Shown: piece after piece, positions 17,169-26,013 of the stretch
Layout of the letters: each line of letters starts with the position of its first letter
How positions within the stretch are numbered: the stretch's first letter is position 1
NCBI GenBank assembly: GCA_044425705.1
Contig: JAWXVD010000008.1
Location: 1-54,809 of the forward strand
Direction of reading: 5' to 3'
Length of the DNA stretch: 54,809 nt
Origin: JAWXVD01 sp044425705
Lineage (GTDB): Bacteria; Bacillota; Clostridia; Lachnospirales; Lachnospiraceae
Position numbers and translations under genes: made by a program
Notes under the pieces: generated by a model
The model's input: the letters and a program-made list of their open reading frames with translations, nothing else
Databases searched by the model: none
What the model was told of the DNA's origin: nothing

Positions 17169-17999
17169 ATGGGACAAGTATTATTATGTGTTGGACAATA
17201 TGCAAAAAATCCATACCGATTTGAACAATTAGGAATCAGTATCTACTCTATAGAAGAACTATGCTATTTTTTGTATGAAAATAGTCACCTACTAGACGAA
17301 TCCATCATAGATAAAGAATTAATGGAATGGATACAGGAAGAATGCGAATTACCTACGTTGGCAAAGGATTTGCAAAATACGAAATATTTTGCAAGTGGTT
17401 TATATCGATTCCTAAAGAAGGTATTTGAGTATACAGGGTTTTATGATGAACAGGTTTTAAGTCAAGTAGGAGATATCCTTCAAAAAAATAGTAAAAGTTC
17501 AATCTATGAAAAAAGAATTGCACAACTAGAGTTTATGTTACAGCGAAAACAATATCCATTAGCGATAAGTGGGTACGAGAAACTTCTGCTGAAAAGCAAT
17601 GAACTATCAAAAGAGGAATTAGGAATCATTTATCATAATTATGGAGTATGCAAAGCAAGAATCTTTCGGTATAAAAGGGCAGCCGATGCATTTTATAAAG
17701 CTTATGAAATCAAAGGAAGTATAGAAAGCTATGAGATGTATTTGAGTGCGAAACGAATAGAATTAGAAGAAAGTCGGTATTTAAAGCTCATCGGGCAAGA
17801 AGATAATATGCATGAACATTCTTTAGCAGTAGAAGGCCGATTGGAAGAAATAAACCAAAAATGGAAGGTAGGAGATAAATTCTTCCAGTTAGACAGTATG
17901 AAAGCACAGATAGATGATGAAGAAAATCAATATCAAGAAAAAATAGAAGAAGAAATTAAAATCATCAAAAAAAACTACTTGCTATTGACACAAATTTAA
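17169..17999 (+). CDS. Helical (TPR-like) protein, third gene of the DUF5717 cluster
   Basis: A 276-residue soluble protein of unknown function. Residues 1-100 contain MGQVLLCVGQYAKNPYRF and a run of helices. Residues about 120-200 carry helix pairs with TPR spacing (KQYPLAISGYEKLLL, LGIIYHNYGVCKARIFRYKRAADAFYKAYEI). A Lys/Glu-rich coiled coil ends the protein. ATG 17169 lies 25 bases after the preceding stop, with AAGGAGAT upstream. The promoter of the following transporter gene overlaps its last codons, so the cluster ends here. Confidence 0.72.
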   Translation: MGQVLLCVGQYAKNPYRFEQLGISIYSIEELCYFLYENSHLLDESIIDKELMEWIQEECELPTLAKDLQNTKYFASGLYRFLKKVFEYTGFYDEQVLSQVGDILQKNSKSSIYEKRIAQLEFMLQRKQYPLAISGYEKLLLKSNELSKEELGIIYHNYGVCKARIFRYKRAADAFYKAYEIKGSIESYEMYLSAKRIELEESRYLKLIGQEDNMHEHSLAVEGRLEEINQKWKVGDKFFQLDSMKAQIDDEENQYQEKIEEEIKIIKKNYLLLTQI

Positions 18000-18013
18000 T
18001 TCTTTGGTACTAT
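17985..18013 (+). promoter_or_regulatory. Promoter of the amino acid ABC importer operon
   Basis: TTGACA (17985-17990), 17 bases, TACTAT (18008-18013). The -35 lies inside the last codons of the preceding gene. Confidence 0.75.
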
Positions 18014-18025
18014 AAAGCATGCAAA

Positions 18026-18045
18026 CAGTTTAGCGTGCTAAACTG
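18026..18045. promoter_or_regulatory. Leader palindrome before the importer genes
   Basis: CAGTTTAGC (18026-18034) pairs perfectly with GCTAAACTG (18037-18045) across GT. An overlapping alternative pairing, AGCATGC (18017-18023) with GCGTGCT (18033-18039), excludes it. It starts a few bases after the expected transcription start and is either an operator or a leader RNA structure. Confidence 0.55.
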
Positions 18046-18100
18046 ATAAAGAAATAAAGGAAAAAGGTTTCCTAAATATTGAAAAGGGATGGTTGTTGAG

Positions 18101-18991
18101 ATGAAAAAGATAGTAGCAAGTGTATTAGCACTCACATTGGCTTTTACAATGATGGCTTGTAGCAGTGAAACAGAAGAAGCGGTTGTTGCAGAAGTAGCAG
18201 AAGAAACAGTTGTAGAAGAAGTAGTAGCAGAGGAAGTAGTAGAAGAAGTAGCGGAAGAAGTAACAGAAGAAAGAACAACATTAACTGTTGGATTTGATGC
18301 TTCATTCCCACCATATGGTTATATGGATGATAATGGACAGTATATCGGATTTGACTTAGATCTTGCGCAAGAAGTAGCAGATAGAAATGGTTGGGAATTA
18401 ATCAAACAACCAATCGACTGGGATGCGAAAGATATGGAATTATCATCTGGTACAATTGATTGTATTTGGAATGGTTTTACCATTAATGGACGTGAAGATA
18501 GCTATACATGGTCAGTTCCATATGTTGATAACAGTCAAGTATTTGTAGTGGCAGAAGACTCTGGTATTACAGGAAAAGATGATTTAGCAGGAAAAGTAGT
18601 GGGAGTACAAACTGGATCATCAGCATTATCTGCATTAGAAGATGAAGATAGTCAAGAAAATCTTGATCTTGCAGCATCTTTTGCACAATTGATCGAATAT
18701 GCAGATTATAATACAGGATTTATGGATTTAGAAGCAGGTGCTATTGATGTGATTGCAATGGATATCGGAGTTGCAAACTATCAAATTGATTCTAGAGGTG
18801 GCGGATTCGTTATTTTAGATGAAAATTTAGCAACAGAACAATATGGTATCGGATTCTTATTAGGAAATGATTCTTTAAAAGATACAGTAGAAGCTACATT
18901 ATTTGAAATGTTAGAAGATGGAACTTTTGCTGAGATTACAGAAAAATATGCTGACTATGGTTTGGTTGAAAGTGTTTGTCTTGGAAATTAA
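18101..18991 (+). CDS. Amino acid ABC transporter substrate-binding lipoprotein
   Basis: A 296-residue family-3 solute-binding protein. The signal peptide ends in MMAC with the lipidated cysteine at residue 20. An unusual linker of about 35 residues made almost only of Glu, Val and Ala follows. The binding core begins TTLTVGFDASFPPYGYMDDNGQ and contains the family-3 pattern GFDLDLAQEVADRNG. Later segments include GKVVGVQTGSSALSAL and a conserved aspartate in AIDVIAMDIGV. It captures a polar amino acid outside the cell and delivers it to the permease encoded next. ATG 18101 gives a proper signal peptide; ATG 18089 upstream would add MVVE. A terminator-like stem-loop after the gene probably keeps this subunit in excess. 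Confidence 0.93.
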   Translation: MKKIVASVLALTLAFTMMACSSETEEAVVAEVAEETVVEEVVAEEVVEEVAEEVTEERTTLTVGFDASFPPYGYMDDNGQYIGFDLDLAQEVADRNGWELIKQPIDWDAKDMELSSGTIDCIWNGFTINGREDSYTWSVPYVDNSQVFVVAEDSGITGKDDLAGKVVGVQTGSSALSALEDEDSQENLDLAASFAQLIEYADYNTGFMDLEAGAIDVIAMDIGVANYQIDSRGGGFVILDENLATEQYGIGFLLGNDSLKDTVEATLFEMLEDGTFAEITEKYADYGLVESVCLGN

Positions 18992-19043
18992 CAGTGTATC
19001 ATTTGGTGAACACATAAATAGGTTATAATTTTATAAAAATATT

Positions 19044-19070
19044 GGGACAGATTTTATTCTGTCCCTTTCT
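19044..19070 (+). terminator. Stem-loop between binding-protein and permease genes
   Basis: GGGACAGA (19044-19051) pairs with TCTGTCCC (19058-19065), followed by TTTCTTTC. It probably causes partial termination after the binding-protein gene. Confidence 0.7.
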
Positions 19071-19187
19071 TTCAGTTATTTGTTTGAAAATACGATTTTG
19101 GTTGGCAATGATTTAATTAAGTAAAAGATGGTAACTATTCAAGGTTCTTCTGAATAGCTGCGAAAGATCTTGAAATGGAGAATGCAC

Positions 19188-19838
19188 ATGACAACAGAAA
19201 CAATACTTTTACAATTAGCAGCAGGGATGCTAGTATCGATACAGATTTTTTTCTTTACCCTTCTATTTTCACTGCCATTAGGGTTAGTGATTGCATTTGG
19301 AAGAATGTCCAAAAATAAAGTGGTAAAGGGGCTTACAAAAATATACATAGCGGTAATGCGAGGAACTCCCTTAATGTTGCAGCTGATTGTGGTATATTTT
19401 GCACCATATTATATTTTGGGCTTGAAAATTAGTTCTGCCTATCGTTTTATAGCGGTTATTATCGCTTTTTCTATTAATTATGCTGCATATTTTGCAGAAA
19501 TTTATCGCTCAGGAATTGAATCTATGCCGTTAGGACAGTATGAGGCGGCAAAAGTATTGGGATATACAAAAATGCAAACATTTTTTAAGATTATCTTTCC
19601 ACAAGTAGTCAAACGTATTTTACCAACAGTAACTAATGAAACGATTACCTTAGTAAAAGATACTTCTTTAGCCTTTGTCATTGCAGTAGCAGAAATGTTT
19701 ACATTGGCAAAACAAATTAGTGCAAAAGAAACATCTATTATGCCTCTTATGATAGCAGGTGTATTCTATTTTATTTTTAACTATGCAGTAGCATTTTTTA
19801 TGGAATATGTAGAAAAGAAAGCAGATTATTATAAGTAG
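19188..19838 (+). CDS. Amino acid ABC transporter permease (HisM/GlnP type)
   Basis: A 216-residue inner-membrane subunit with about five hydrophobic helices. YEAAKVLGYTKMQTFFKIIFPQVVKRILP near residues 115-143 is the EAA loop that docks on the ATPase. AVMRGTPLMLQLIVVYF is the usual HisM-family segment. GGAG lies 7 bases before ATG 19188; the frame also opens upstream at TTG 19170 and ATG 19182. The gene partners the preceding binding protein and the following ATPase. Confidence 0.92.
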   Translation: MTTETILLQLAAGMLVSIQIFFFTLLFSLPLGLVIAFGRMSKNKVVKGLTKIYIAVMRGTPLMLQLIVVYFAPYYILGLKISSAYRFIAVIIAFSINYAAYFAEIYRSGIESMPLGQYEAAKVLGYTKMQTFFKIIFPQVVKRILPTVTNETITLVKDTSLAFVIAVAEMFTLAKQISAKETSIMPLMIAGVFYFIFNYAVAFFMEYVEKKADYYK

Positions 19839-19931
19839 AAAAATAATTATTGTTAGTTAGTAACAGTAAAAAAGGGCATGAAACGAGAAGTGAGATTTTC
19901 ATACTACTTTGAGAAAGGTGTGGTATTAAAG

Positions 19932-20687
19932 ATGGAATTACTAAGAATTAATAATATGAAGAAAACATTTGGACAATTAGAGGTCATTAAAGATATCTCC
20001 TTGTCAGTAAATGAGGGAGAGGTTGTTTCTATCATCGGTCCTTCCGGTTCGGGAAAATCGACGCTCTTACGTTGTGCTACCATGTTGGAACAGATGGATG
20101 GTGGAGATTTGATTTATGTGGGAGAATATGCAGCAAAAGAGGAAAACGGAACATGTCTATATGCATCTAAATCTGAATTGAAAGGAATTTGCAAGAATTT
20201 TGGTCTTGTATTTCAAAATTTTAATTTATTTCCTCATTATAGTGTGTTGAAAAATATCATTGATGCACCTATGAGTGTAGACAAAGTGCCTAAAAAAGAA
20301 GCTGAAGAGAGAGCTATCAAATTATTAAAACAATTGGGATTAGAAGATAAAAAGGATGCTTATCCATTCCAGTTGTCGGGAGGACAACAGCAACGTGTAT
20401 CTATTGCAAGAGCCCTTGCGTTACAACCTAAAATATTATTTTTTGATGAACCTACATCGGCTCTTGATCCAGAGTTAACAGGAGAGGTTCTAAAGGTTAT
20501 CAAACAATTAGCAGCGGAGCATATGACTATGATTATAGTGACTCATGAGATGCAGTTTGCCAAGGAGCTTTCTGACCGAATTATTTTTATGGAAGGTGGT
20601 GTGATTGTATCTCAAGGGACGCCAGAAGAAATATTTGCTACAGAAAATAGTAGAGTAAAAGAATTTATTGGTAAATTTGTGGGTTGA
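19932..20687 (+). CDS. Amino acid ABC transporter ATP-binding protein (GlnQ/HisP type)
   Basis: A 251-residue cytosolic ATPase of the polar amino acid importer. Walker A GPSGSGKST is at 36-44, and the Q-loop is in VFQNFNLFPHY. The signature LSGGQQQRVSIARAL, Walker B ILFFDEPTSALDPE and switch VTHEM are complete. ATG 19932 starts the normal MELLRINNMKKTFG sequence; the ATG at 19878 would add 18 atypical residues. The -35 of the purC promoter overlaps its stop codon. Confidence 0.94.
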   Translation: MELLRINNMKKTFGQLEVIKDISLSVNEGEVVSIIGPSGSGKSTLLRCATMLEQMDGGDLIYVGEYAAKEENGTCLYASKSELKGICKNFGLVFQNFNLFPHYSVLKNIIDAPMSVDKVPKKEAEERAIKLLKQLGLEDKKDAYPFQLSGGQQQRVSIARALALQPKILFFDEPTSALDPELTGEVLKVIKQLAAEHMTMIIVTHEMQFAKELSDRIIFMEGGVIVSQGTPEEIFATENSRVKEFIGKFVG

Positions 20688-20712
20688 TTTCTTGCGTCTC
20701 ATATAATATAAT
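20684..20712 (+). promoter_or_regulatory. Promoter of purC
   Basis: TTGATT (20684-20689), 17 bases, TATAAT (20707-20712). A second TATAAT overlaps at 20702-20707. No purine riboswitch pattern is visible between here and the start codon. Confidence 0.7.
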
Positions 20713-20753
20713 TCTCATGGAGTATTGTGTAAAGAAAGGGATGGATATTAAAG

Positions 20754-21461
20754 ATGAAAAAAGTAGAACAACTTTATGAAGGAAAAGCGAAAAAGGTATT
20801 TACGACAGAAGATCCAGATGTAGTAATTGTTGATTATAAAGATGACGCAACAGCATTCAACGGTGAAAAAAAAGGAACAATCGTTGGAAAAGGTGTTATC
20901 AATAACCGTATGAGCAATCATGTATTTAAAATGTTAGAAACAAAAGGTGTTCCAACTCATCTTGTTGAAGAATTAAGCGATAGAGAAACAGCAGTTAAAA
21001 AAGTAGATATCGTTCCATTAGAAGTAATTATTCGTAATGTAGCAGCTGGAAGTTTTTCGAAAAGATTAGGTGTTCCAGAAGGCACTTTATTAAAAATACC
21101 TACTATCGAATTTAGTTATAAAAATGATGATTTAGGGGATCCACTTATCAATGATCACTTTGCAGTAGCATTGGAATTAGCAACTTGGGAAGAAATTGAA
21201 ATTATCAAAAAATACGCATTTACAGTAAATGATGTATTAAAAGAATATTTCTTACAAGCAGATATTAAGTTGATCGACTTTAAAATTGAATTTGGTCGTT
21301 TCCATGGAGAAATTTTATTGGCTGATGAAACAAGCCCTGACACATGTAGATTATGGGATGTGAATACCAATGAAAAATTGGATAAAGATCGTTTCCGTAG
21401 AGATATGGGTAATGTAGAAGAAGCATACCAAGAAGTATTCAAACGTTTAGGTTTAGCATAA
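20754..21461 (+). CDS. purC: Phosphoribosylaminoimidazole-succinocarboxamide synthase (SAICAR synthetase)
   Basis: A 235-residue enzyme that joins CAIR and aspartate with ATP in purine synthesis. LYEGKAKKVF at residues 6-15 is the ATP-binding glycine strand, and KDDATAFNG follows at 30-38. EVIIRNVAAGSFSKRLG near 88-104, PLINDHFA, and LIDFKIEFGR with DETSPDTCRLWD complete the family signature. The length is typical. It is the first gene of the purC-purF-purB-purA block. Confidence 0.97.
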   Translation: MKKVEQLYEGKAKKVFTTEDPDVVIVDYKDDATAFNGEKKGTIVGKGVINNRMSNHVFKMLETKGVPTHLVEELSDRETAVKKVDIVPLEVIIRNVAAGSFSKRLGVPEGTLLKIPTIEFSYKNDDLGDPLINDHFAVALELATWEEIEIIKKYAFTVNDVLKEYFLQADIKLIDFKIEFGRFHGEILLADETSPDTCRLWDVNTNEKLDKDRFRRDMGNVEEAYQEVFKRLGLA

Positions 21462-21477
21462 AATTCAAATAAAAGTG

Positions 21478-21506
21478 GGGCATTGAGTTAATATAATTCA
21501 GTGCCC
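21478..21506 (+). terminator. Stem-loop between purC and purF
   Basis: GGGCATTGA (21478-21486) pairs with TCAGTGCCC (21498-21506) with one G-T pair. The following ATTTGTGCTTATTTT is only moderately T-rich, so this may be an attenuator or a processing site. Confidence 0.5.
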
Positions 21507-21557
21507 ATTTGTGCTTATTTTAATATGATACTTTTGGAAGAGGAGATAGATAGTAGA

Positions 21558-23045
21558 ATGCAGGATAATGTATTTATACAAGAAGAATTAGAAGATAATT
21601 TAAAAGAAGAATGTGGCGTTTTCGGAATGTATGACTTTGATGGAGGAAATGTTGCAACCACTGTTTATTATGGCTTATTAGCCTTACAACATAGAGGACA
21701 GGAAAGCTGCGGTATTGCTGTTAGTGATACCAATGGACCAAAAGGAAAAGTATTAAGCCATAAAGATATGGGATTAGTAAATGAAAGTTTTGCGCCTGAT
21801 ACCATGGATAAATTAGTGGGTGATATTGGTGTGGGACATGTTAGATATTCTACAGCAGGAAGTTCTACAAGAGAAAATGCACAACCATTAGTATTAAATT
21901 ATGTAAAGGGTACATTAGGTCTTGCACATAATGGTAACTTAATAAATGCCTTAGAGCTACGTAAAGAATTAGAGTACACAGGTGCTATTTTTCAAACAAC
22001 TATTGATTCAGAAGTCATTGCATATCATATTGCAAGAGAACGATTGAATTCAAAAACTGTAGAAGAGGCTGTGGGACGTGCTATGCATAAAATAAAGGGT
22101 GCCTATGCCTTGGTTGTGATGTCTCCAAGAAAATTAATTGGGGCAAGGGATCCTTTCGGTTTTCGTCCATTGTGTATTGGAAGAAGAGACAATGCTTATG
22201 TTTTAGCATCTGAATCCTGTGCATTAGATACAATTGGGGCAACCTTTGTACGTGATGTATTACCAGGAGAAATCGTTACAATTTCAAAGGAAAAAGGCAT
22301 TGAATCGGAACAGATGGATTACAGTCCGGAAAAGGTTATTCATTCAGATACTAGTAACTGTATTACAGAGAAAGAGCAGGCTAGATGTGTATTTGAATAT
22401 ATTTATTTTGCGAGACCAGACAGTAGCATAGATGGTGTTGGCGTTTATAATTCAAGAATGAAAGCAGGAAAATTCTTGGCTATGGATTCAGGTGTAGAAG
22501 CAGATTTAGTAGTCGGTGTTCCAGAATCAGGAAATTGTGCGGCTATGGGATATGCCCTAGAATCAAAGATTCCATATGGTATCGCTTTTATCAAGAATGC
22601 TTACGTAGGACGTACTTTTATTAAACCAAAGCAAAAAAGCAGAGAAAGCAGTGTACAAGTAAAATTAAATGCATTGCGAGAAGCAGTTGATGGAAAACGT
22701 GTTATCATGATAGATGATTCTATTGTACGTGGAACAACATCGGATCGTATTGTAAAAATGCTTCGAGATGCAGGAGCAAAAGAAGTCCATGTAAGAGTTA
22801 GTTCACCTCCATTTTTATGGCCTTGTTATTTTGGAACAGATGTACCTGCAAGAGACCAATTGATTGCATATAATCGTAGTGTAGAAGAAATTCGTCAGGT
22901 GATCGGAGCAGATTCATTAGCTTATTTAGAAATTAATCGTTTAGAAGAAATTGTAGATAATCTTGGAATTTGTAAAGGGTGTTTCACAGGTGAATATCCT
23001 ATGGATCCGCCTGATGATGATATTAGAGGGGAATTTGACGAATAG
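21558..23045 (+). CDS. purF: Amidophosphoribosyltransferase
   Basis: A 495-residue enzyme for the first committed purine step, making phosphoribosylamine from PRPP and glutamine. CGVFGMYD starts at C19, the N-terminal nucleophile, so residues 1-18 are a cleaved propeptide as in the Bacillus-type enzyme. LQHRGQES, GHVRYSTAGSS and HNGNL define the glutamine amidotransferase half. VIMIDDSIVRGTTS is the PRPP loop. Cysteines in SNCITEKEQARC and GICKGCF fit the 4Fe-4S cluster of this class, so it is probably oxygen sensitive. ATG 21558 is chosen after AGGAG. The open frame also continues upstream to a GTG at 21501, inside a stem-loop. Confidence 0.96.
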   Translation: MQDNVFIQEELEDNLKEECGVFGMYDFDGGNVATTVYYGLLALQHRGQESCGIAVSDTNGPKGKVLSHKDMGLVNESFAPDTMDKLVGDIGVGHVRYSTAGSSTRENAQPLVLNYVKGTLGLAHNGNLINALELRKELEYTGAIFQTTIDSEVIAYHIARERLNSKTVEEAVGRAMHKIKGAYALVVMSPRKLIGARDPFGFRPLCIGRRDNAYVLASESCALDTIGATFVRDVLPGEIVTISKEKGIESEQMDYSPEKVIHSDTSNCITEKEQARCVFEYIYFARPDSSIDGVGVYNSRMKAGKFLAMDSGVEADLVVGVPESGNCAAMGYALESKIPYGIAFIKNAYVGRTFIKPKQKSRESSVQVKLNALREAVDGKRVIMIDDSIVRGTTSDRIVKMLRDAGAKEVHVRVSSPPFLWPCYFGTDVPARDQLIAYNRSVEEIRQVIGADSLAYLEINRLEEIVDNLGICKGCFTGEYPMDPPDDDIRGEFDE

Positions 23046-23123
23046 TTAATCCACACATAATTAAGAAAATACAATTTGAATAATAGAAACGATGATCATA
23101 AAAAATATAAAGGGAGAATACTT

Positions 23124-24557
23124 ATGAGCACAGATAAATATATAAGCCCGTTATCGGAAAGATATGCAAGCAAGGAAATGCAATATATATTTTCGCCAGA
23201 TATGAAATTTAGAACATGGAGAAAATTATGGATTGCCTTAGCAGAAACAGAAAAAGAATTAGGATTACCTATTACACAGGAACAAATTGATGAATTGAAA
23301 GCATTTGCAGATGATATCAATTATGATGTGGCAAAAGCACGTGAAAAAGAAGTTCGTCATGATGTTATGAGCCATGTGTATGCTTATGGTGTACAATGCC
23401 CAAGTGCAAAAGGAATCATTCATTTAGGTGCAACATCTTGTTACGTTGGAGATAATACAGATATTATCGTGATGACAGAAGCATTACATTTGGTAAAGAA
23501 GAAATTAGTGAATGTAATTGCTGAATTAGCAGTATTTGCAGATAAATATAAAGACTTACCAACCTTAGCATTTACTCATTTTCAGCCAGCACAACCAACT
23601 ACAGTTGGAAAGAGAGCAGCCCTTTGGATGCAAGAGTTTTATTTGGATTTAGAAGAATTAGATTTTACTATTTCTACCATGAAATTACTTGGCTCGAAAG
23701 GAACAACGGGAACACAAGCATCTTTCTTAGAATTATTTGATGGTAACCATGAAGTGATTGATCAAATCGATCCTATGATTGCGAAAAAAATGGGATTTGC
23801 TGATTGTTATCCAGTTTCTGGACAAACTTATTCGAGAAAAATTGATACTAGAGTATTAAATGTGTTAGCGGGAATTGCAGCTAGTGCTACAAAAATGTCT
23901 AATGATATTCGTTTGTTACAACATTTAAAAGAAGTAGAAGAACCTTTTGAGAAGTCTCAAATTGGATCTTCAGCCATGGCATATAAAAGAAATCCTATGA
24001 GAAGTGAGAGAATTGCATCCTTAGGTCGTTACGTTATGGTAGATGCCATGAATCCAGCGATTACCTCAGCTACACAGTGGTTTGAAAGAACTCTTGATGA
24101 TTCTGCAAATAAACGTTTATCAGTACCAGAAGGCTTTTTAGCAACAGATGGAATCCTTGATTTGTGTCTCAATGTAGTGGATGGTTTGGTGGTATATCCT
24201 AAAGTAATTGAAAAACGTTTGATGAGTGAACTTCCATTTATGGCAACTGAAAATATTATGATGGATGCGGTAAAGGCCGGTGGAGATCGTCAAGAGCTTC
24301 ACGAAAAAATCAGAACACTTTCTATGGAAGCAGGAAAAAATGTGAAAGTAGAAGGAAAAGAAAATAATTTATTAGAATTAATTGCAGCAGATTCTGCCTT
24401 TAATATGACATTGGAAGATTTACAAAAAACCATGGATCCTTCAAAATATGTAGGACGTTCTAAAGAACAAGTTACAGCATATCTTGAAAAGGTTATCAAT
24501 CCCTTGTTAAAAGAAAATGAAAGTTTATTAGGCGTGAAAGCAGAAATTAATGTATAG
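23124..24557 (+). CDS. purB: Adenylosuccinate lyase
   Basis: A 477-residue lyase that removes fumarate from SAICAR and from adenylosuccinate. Fumarase/aspartase-superfamily landmarks are VRHDVMSHV near 70, HLGATSCYVGDNTD near 95, and TFSTMK-like KLLGSKGTTGTQAS near 195. The signature loop SSAMAYKRNPMRSERI lies near 285. ATG 23124 follows AAAGGGAG; the upstream TTG (23076) is not supported. It lies 21-33 bases from purA in the same operon. Confidence 0.96.
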   Translation: MSTDKYISPLSERYASKEMQYIFSPDMKFRTWRKLWIALAETEKELGLPITQEQIDELKAFADDINYDVAKAREKEVRHDVMSHVYAYGVQCPSAKGIIHLGATSCYVGDNTDIIVMTEALHLVKKKLVNVIAELAVFADKYKDLPTLAFTHFQPAQPTTVGKRAALWMQEFYLDLEELDFTISTMKLLGSKGTTGTQASFLELFDGNHEVIDQIDPMIAKKMGFADCYPVSGQTYSRKIDTRVLNVLAGIAASATKMSNDIRLLQHLKEVEEPFEKSQIGSSAMAYKRNPMRSERIASLGRYVMVDAMNPAITSATQWFERTLDDSANKRLSVPEGFLATDGILDLCLNVVDGLVVYPKVIEKRLMSELPFMATENIMMDAVKAGGDRQELHEKIRTLSMEAGKNVKVEGKENNLLELIAADSAFNMTLEDLQKTMDPSKYVGRSKEQVTAYLEKVINPLLKENESLLGVKAEINV

Positions 24558-24590
24558 AAGCAAGAAATAAAGAAAGGTTTGGTGGTTTAT

Positions 24591-25883
24591 ATGGTAAAAG
24601 CAGTAGTTGGAGCTAATTGGGGTGATGAAGGAAAAGGCAAGATTACAGATATGATAGCGGAACAAGCAGATATTATTGTTCGTTTTCAAGGAGGAGCAAA
24701 TGCAGGTCATACTATCGTAAATAATTATGGGAAATTTGCATTACACACACTTCCATCGGGAGTATTTTATGATCATACAACAAGTGTGATTGGAAATGGT
24801 GTAGCACTTAATATTCCTGTGTTATTTGAAGAAATTAAATCTATTACAGATAGAGAAGTGCCAATGCCTAAAATCTTAGTGTCTGACAGAGCACAAATAG
24901 TAATGCCATATCATATTTTATTTGATGCTTATGAAGAAGAAAGATTAGGTGGAAAATCTTTCGGTTCTACAAAATCAGGAATTGCACCTTTTTACTCAGA
25001 CAAATATGCAAAAATTGGATTCCAAGTAAGTGAGTTATTTGATGATGAATTATTGGAAGAAAAAGTGGAACGTATTTGTGAAATGAAAAACTGTTTGTTA
25101 GAGCATATGTATCACAAACCACTTTTAGATCCAAATGAATTGTTAGCTACATTAAAGGAATATAAAGAAATGGTTGCACCATACGTATGTGATGTATCAT
25201 TATACTTAAATAAAGCAATCAAAGAAGGAAAAACGATTCTTTTAGAAGGACAGTTAGGTACTTTAAAAGATCCAGATCACGGTATTTATCCAATGGTAAC
25301 ATCTTCTTCTACTTTAGCAGCTTATGGTGCTATAGGAGCAGGTATCCCACCTTATGAAATCAAAGAAGTAATCACTGTTTGTAAAGCATATTCTTCAGCT
25401 GTAGGAGCAGGTGCCTTTGTTTCTGAAATTTTCGGAGAAGAAGCAGATGAATTACGCCGTAGAGGTGGTGATGGCGGTGAATATGGTGCTACAACAGGTC
25501 GTCCACGCCGTATGGGATGGTTCGACTGTGTGGCTTCTAAATATGGCTGTCGTCTTCAAGGAACTACAGATGTAGCATTTACTGTACTTGATGTGCTTGG
25601 TTATTTAGAAGAATTGCCAGTATGTGTGGGTTATGAAATCAATGGAGAAGTAACAACAGAATTCCCAGTAACAGCCTTACTTGAAAAAGCAAAACCAGTA
25701 TTGGAAACATTGCCTGGTTGGGGTGTTGAAATTAGAGGAATTAAAACATATGAAGAGCTTCCAGAAAACTGCAGAAAGTATATTGAATTCGTGGAAGAAC
25801 AAATTGGATATCCAATTACTATGATTTCAAATGGACCAGGAAGAAATGATATTATTTACAGAACAAGCAAATTAAGCAAGTAG
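24591..25883 (+). CDS. purA: Adenylosuccinate synthetase
   Basis: A 430-residue GTP-dependent enzyme that converts IMP and aspartate to adenylosuccinate. GANWGDEGKGKITD near residues 6-19 is the GTP-binding and catalytic loop with D12. GGANAGHTIV carries the catalytic histidine. GTTKSGI is represented by FGSTKSGIAP. EGQLGTLKDPDHGIYP and TTGRPRRMGWFD are also present. The EGQLGTLKD stretch differs from the usual EGAQGTLLD. With purB it completes the AMP branch. A terminator follows. Confidence 0.96.
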   Translation: MVKAVVGANWGDEGKGKITDMIAEQADIIVRFQGGANAGHTIVNNYGKFALHTLPSGVFYDHTTSVIGNGVALNIPVLFEEIKSITDREVPMPKILVSDRAQIVMPYHILFDAYEEERLGGKSFGSTKSGIAPFYSDKYAKIGFQVSELFDDELLEEKVERICEMKNCLLEHMYHKPLLDPNELLATLKEYKEMVAPYVCDVSLYLNKAIKEGKTILLEGQLGTLKDPDHGIYPMVTSSSTLAAYGAIGAGIPPYEIKEVITVCKAYSSAVGAGAFVSEIFGEEADELRRRGGDGGEYGATTGRPRRMGWFDCVASKYGCRLQGTTDVAFTVLDVLGYLEELPVCVGYEINGEVTTEFPVTALLEKAKPVLETLPGWGVEIRGIKTYEELPENCRKYIEFVEEQIGYPITMISNGPGRNDIIYRTSKLSK

Positions 25884-25907
25884 GTTCGAAATAAGATTGT
25901 TATTCAG

Positions 25908-25946
25908 AAATCTCTCAAGGCAAGTTCAATATGTTTTGAGAGATTT
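25908..25946 (+). terminator. Terminator after purA
   Basis: AAATCTCTCAA (25908-25918) pairs with TTGAGAGATTT (25936-25946), and the arm ends in a short T run. Confidence 0.75.
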
Positions 25947-26013
25947 TACATGTACTATTTTATGATTTCTATCATAAAACATAAATTAGATAACTAGAAA
26001 GAATGGGACAAAA

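Noticed and set aside
20688..20753. Purine riboswitch before purC
   Set aside because: The leader is about 40 bases and shows no three-stem purine aptamer pattern.
22234..22431. Plus-strand 65-codon frame inside purF
   Set aside because: Out-of-frame shadow of purF with no ribosome binding site.
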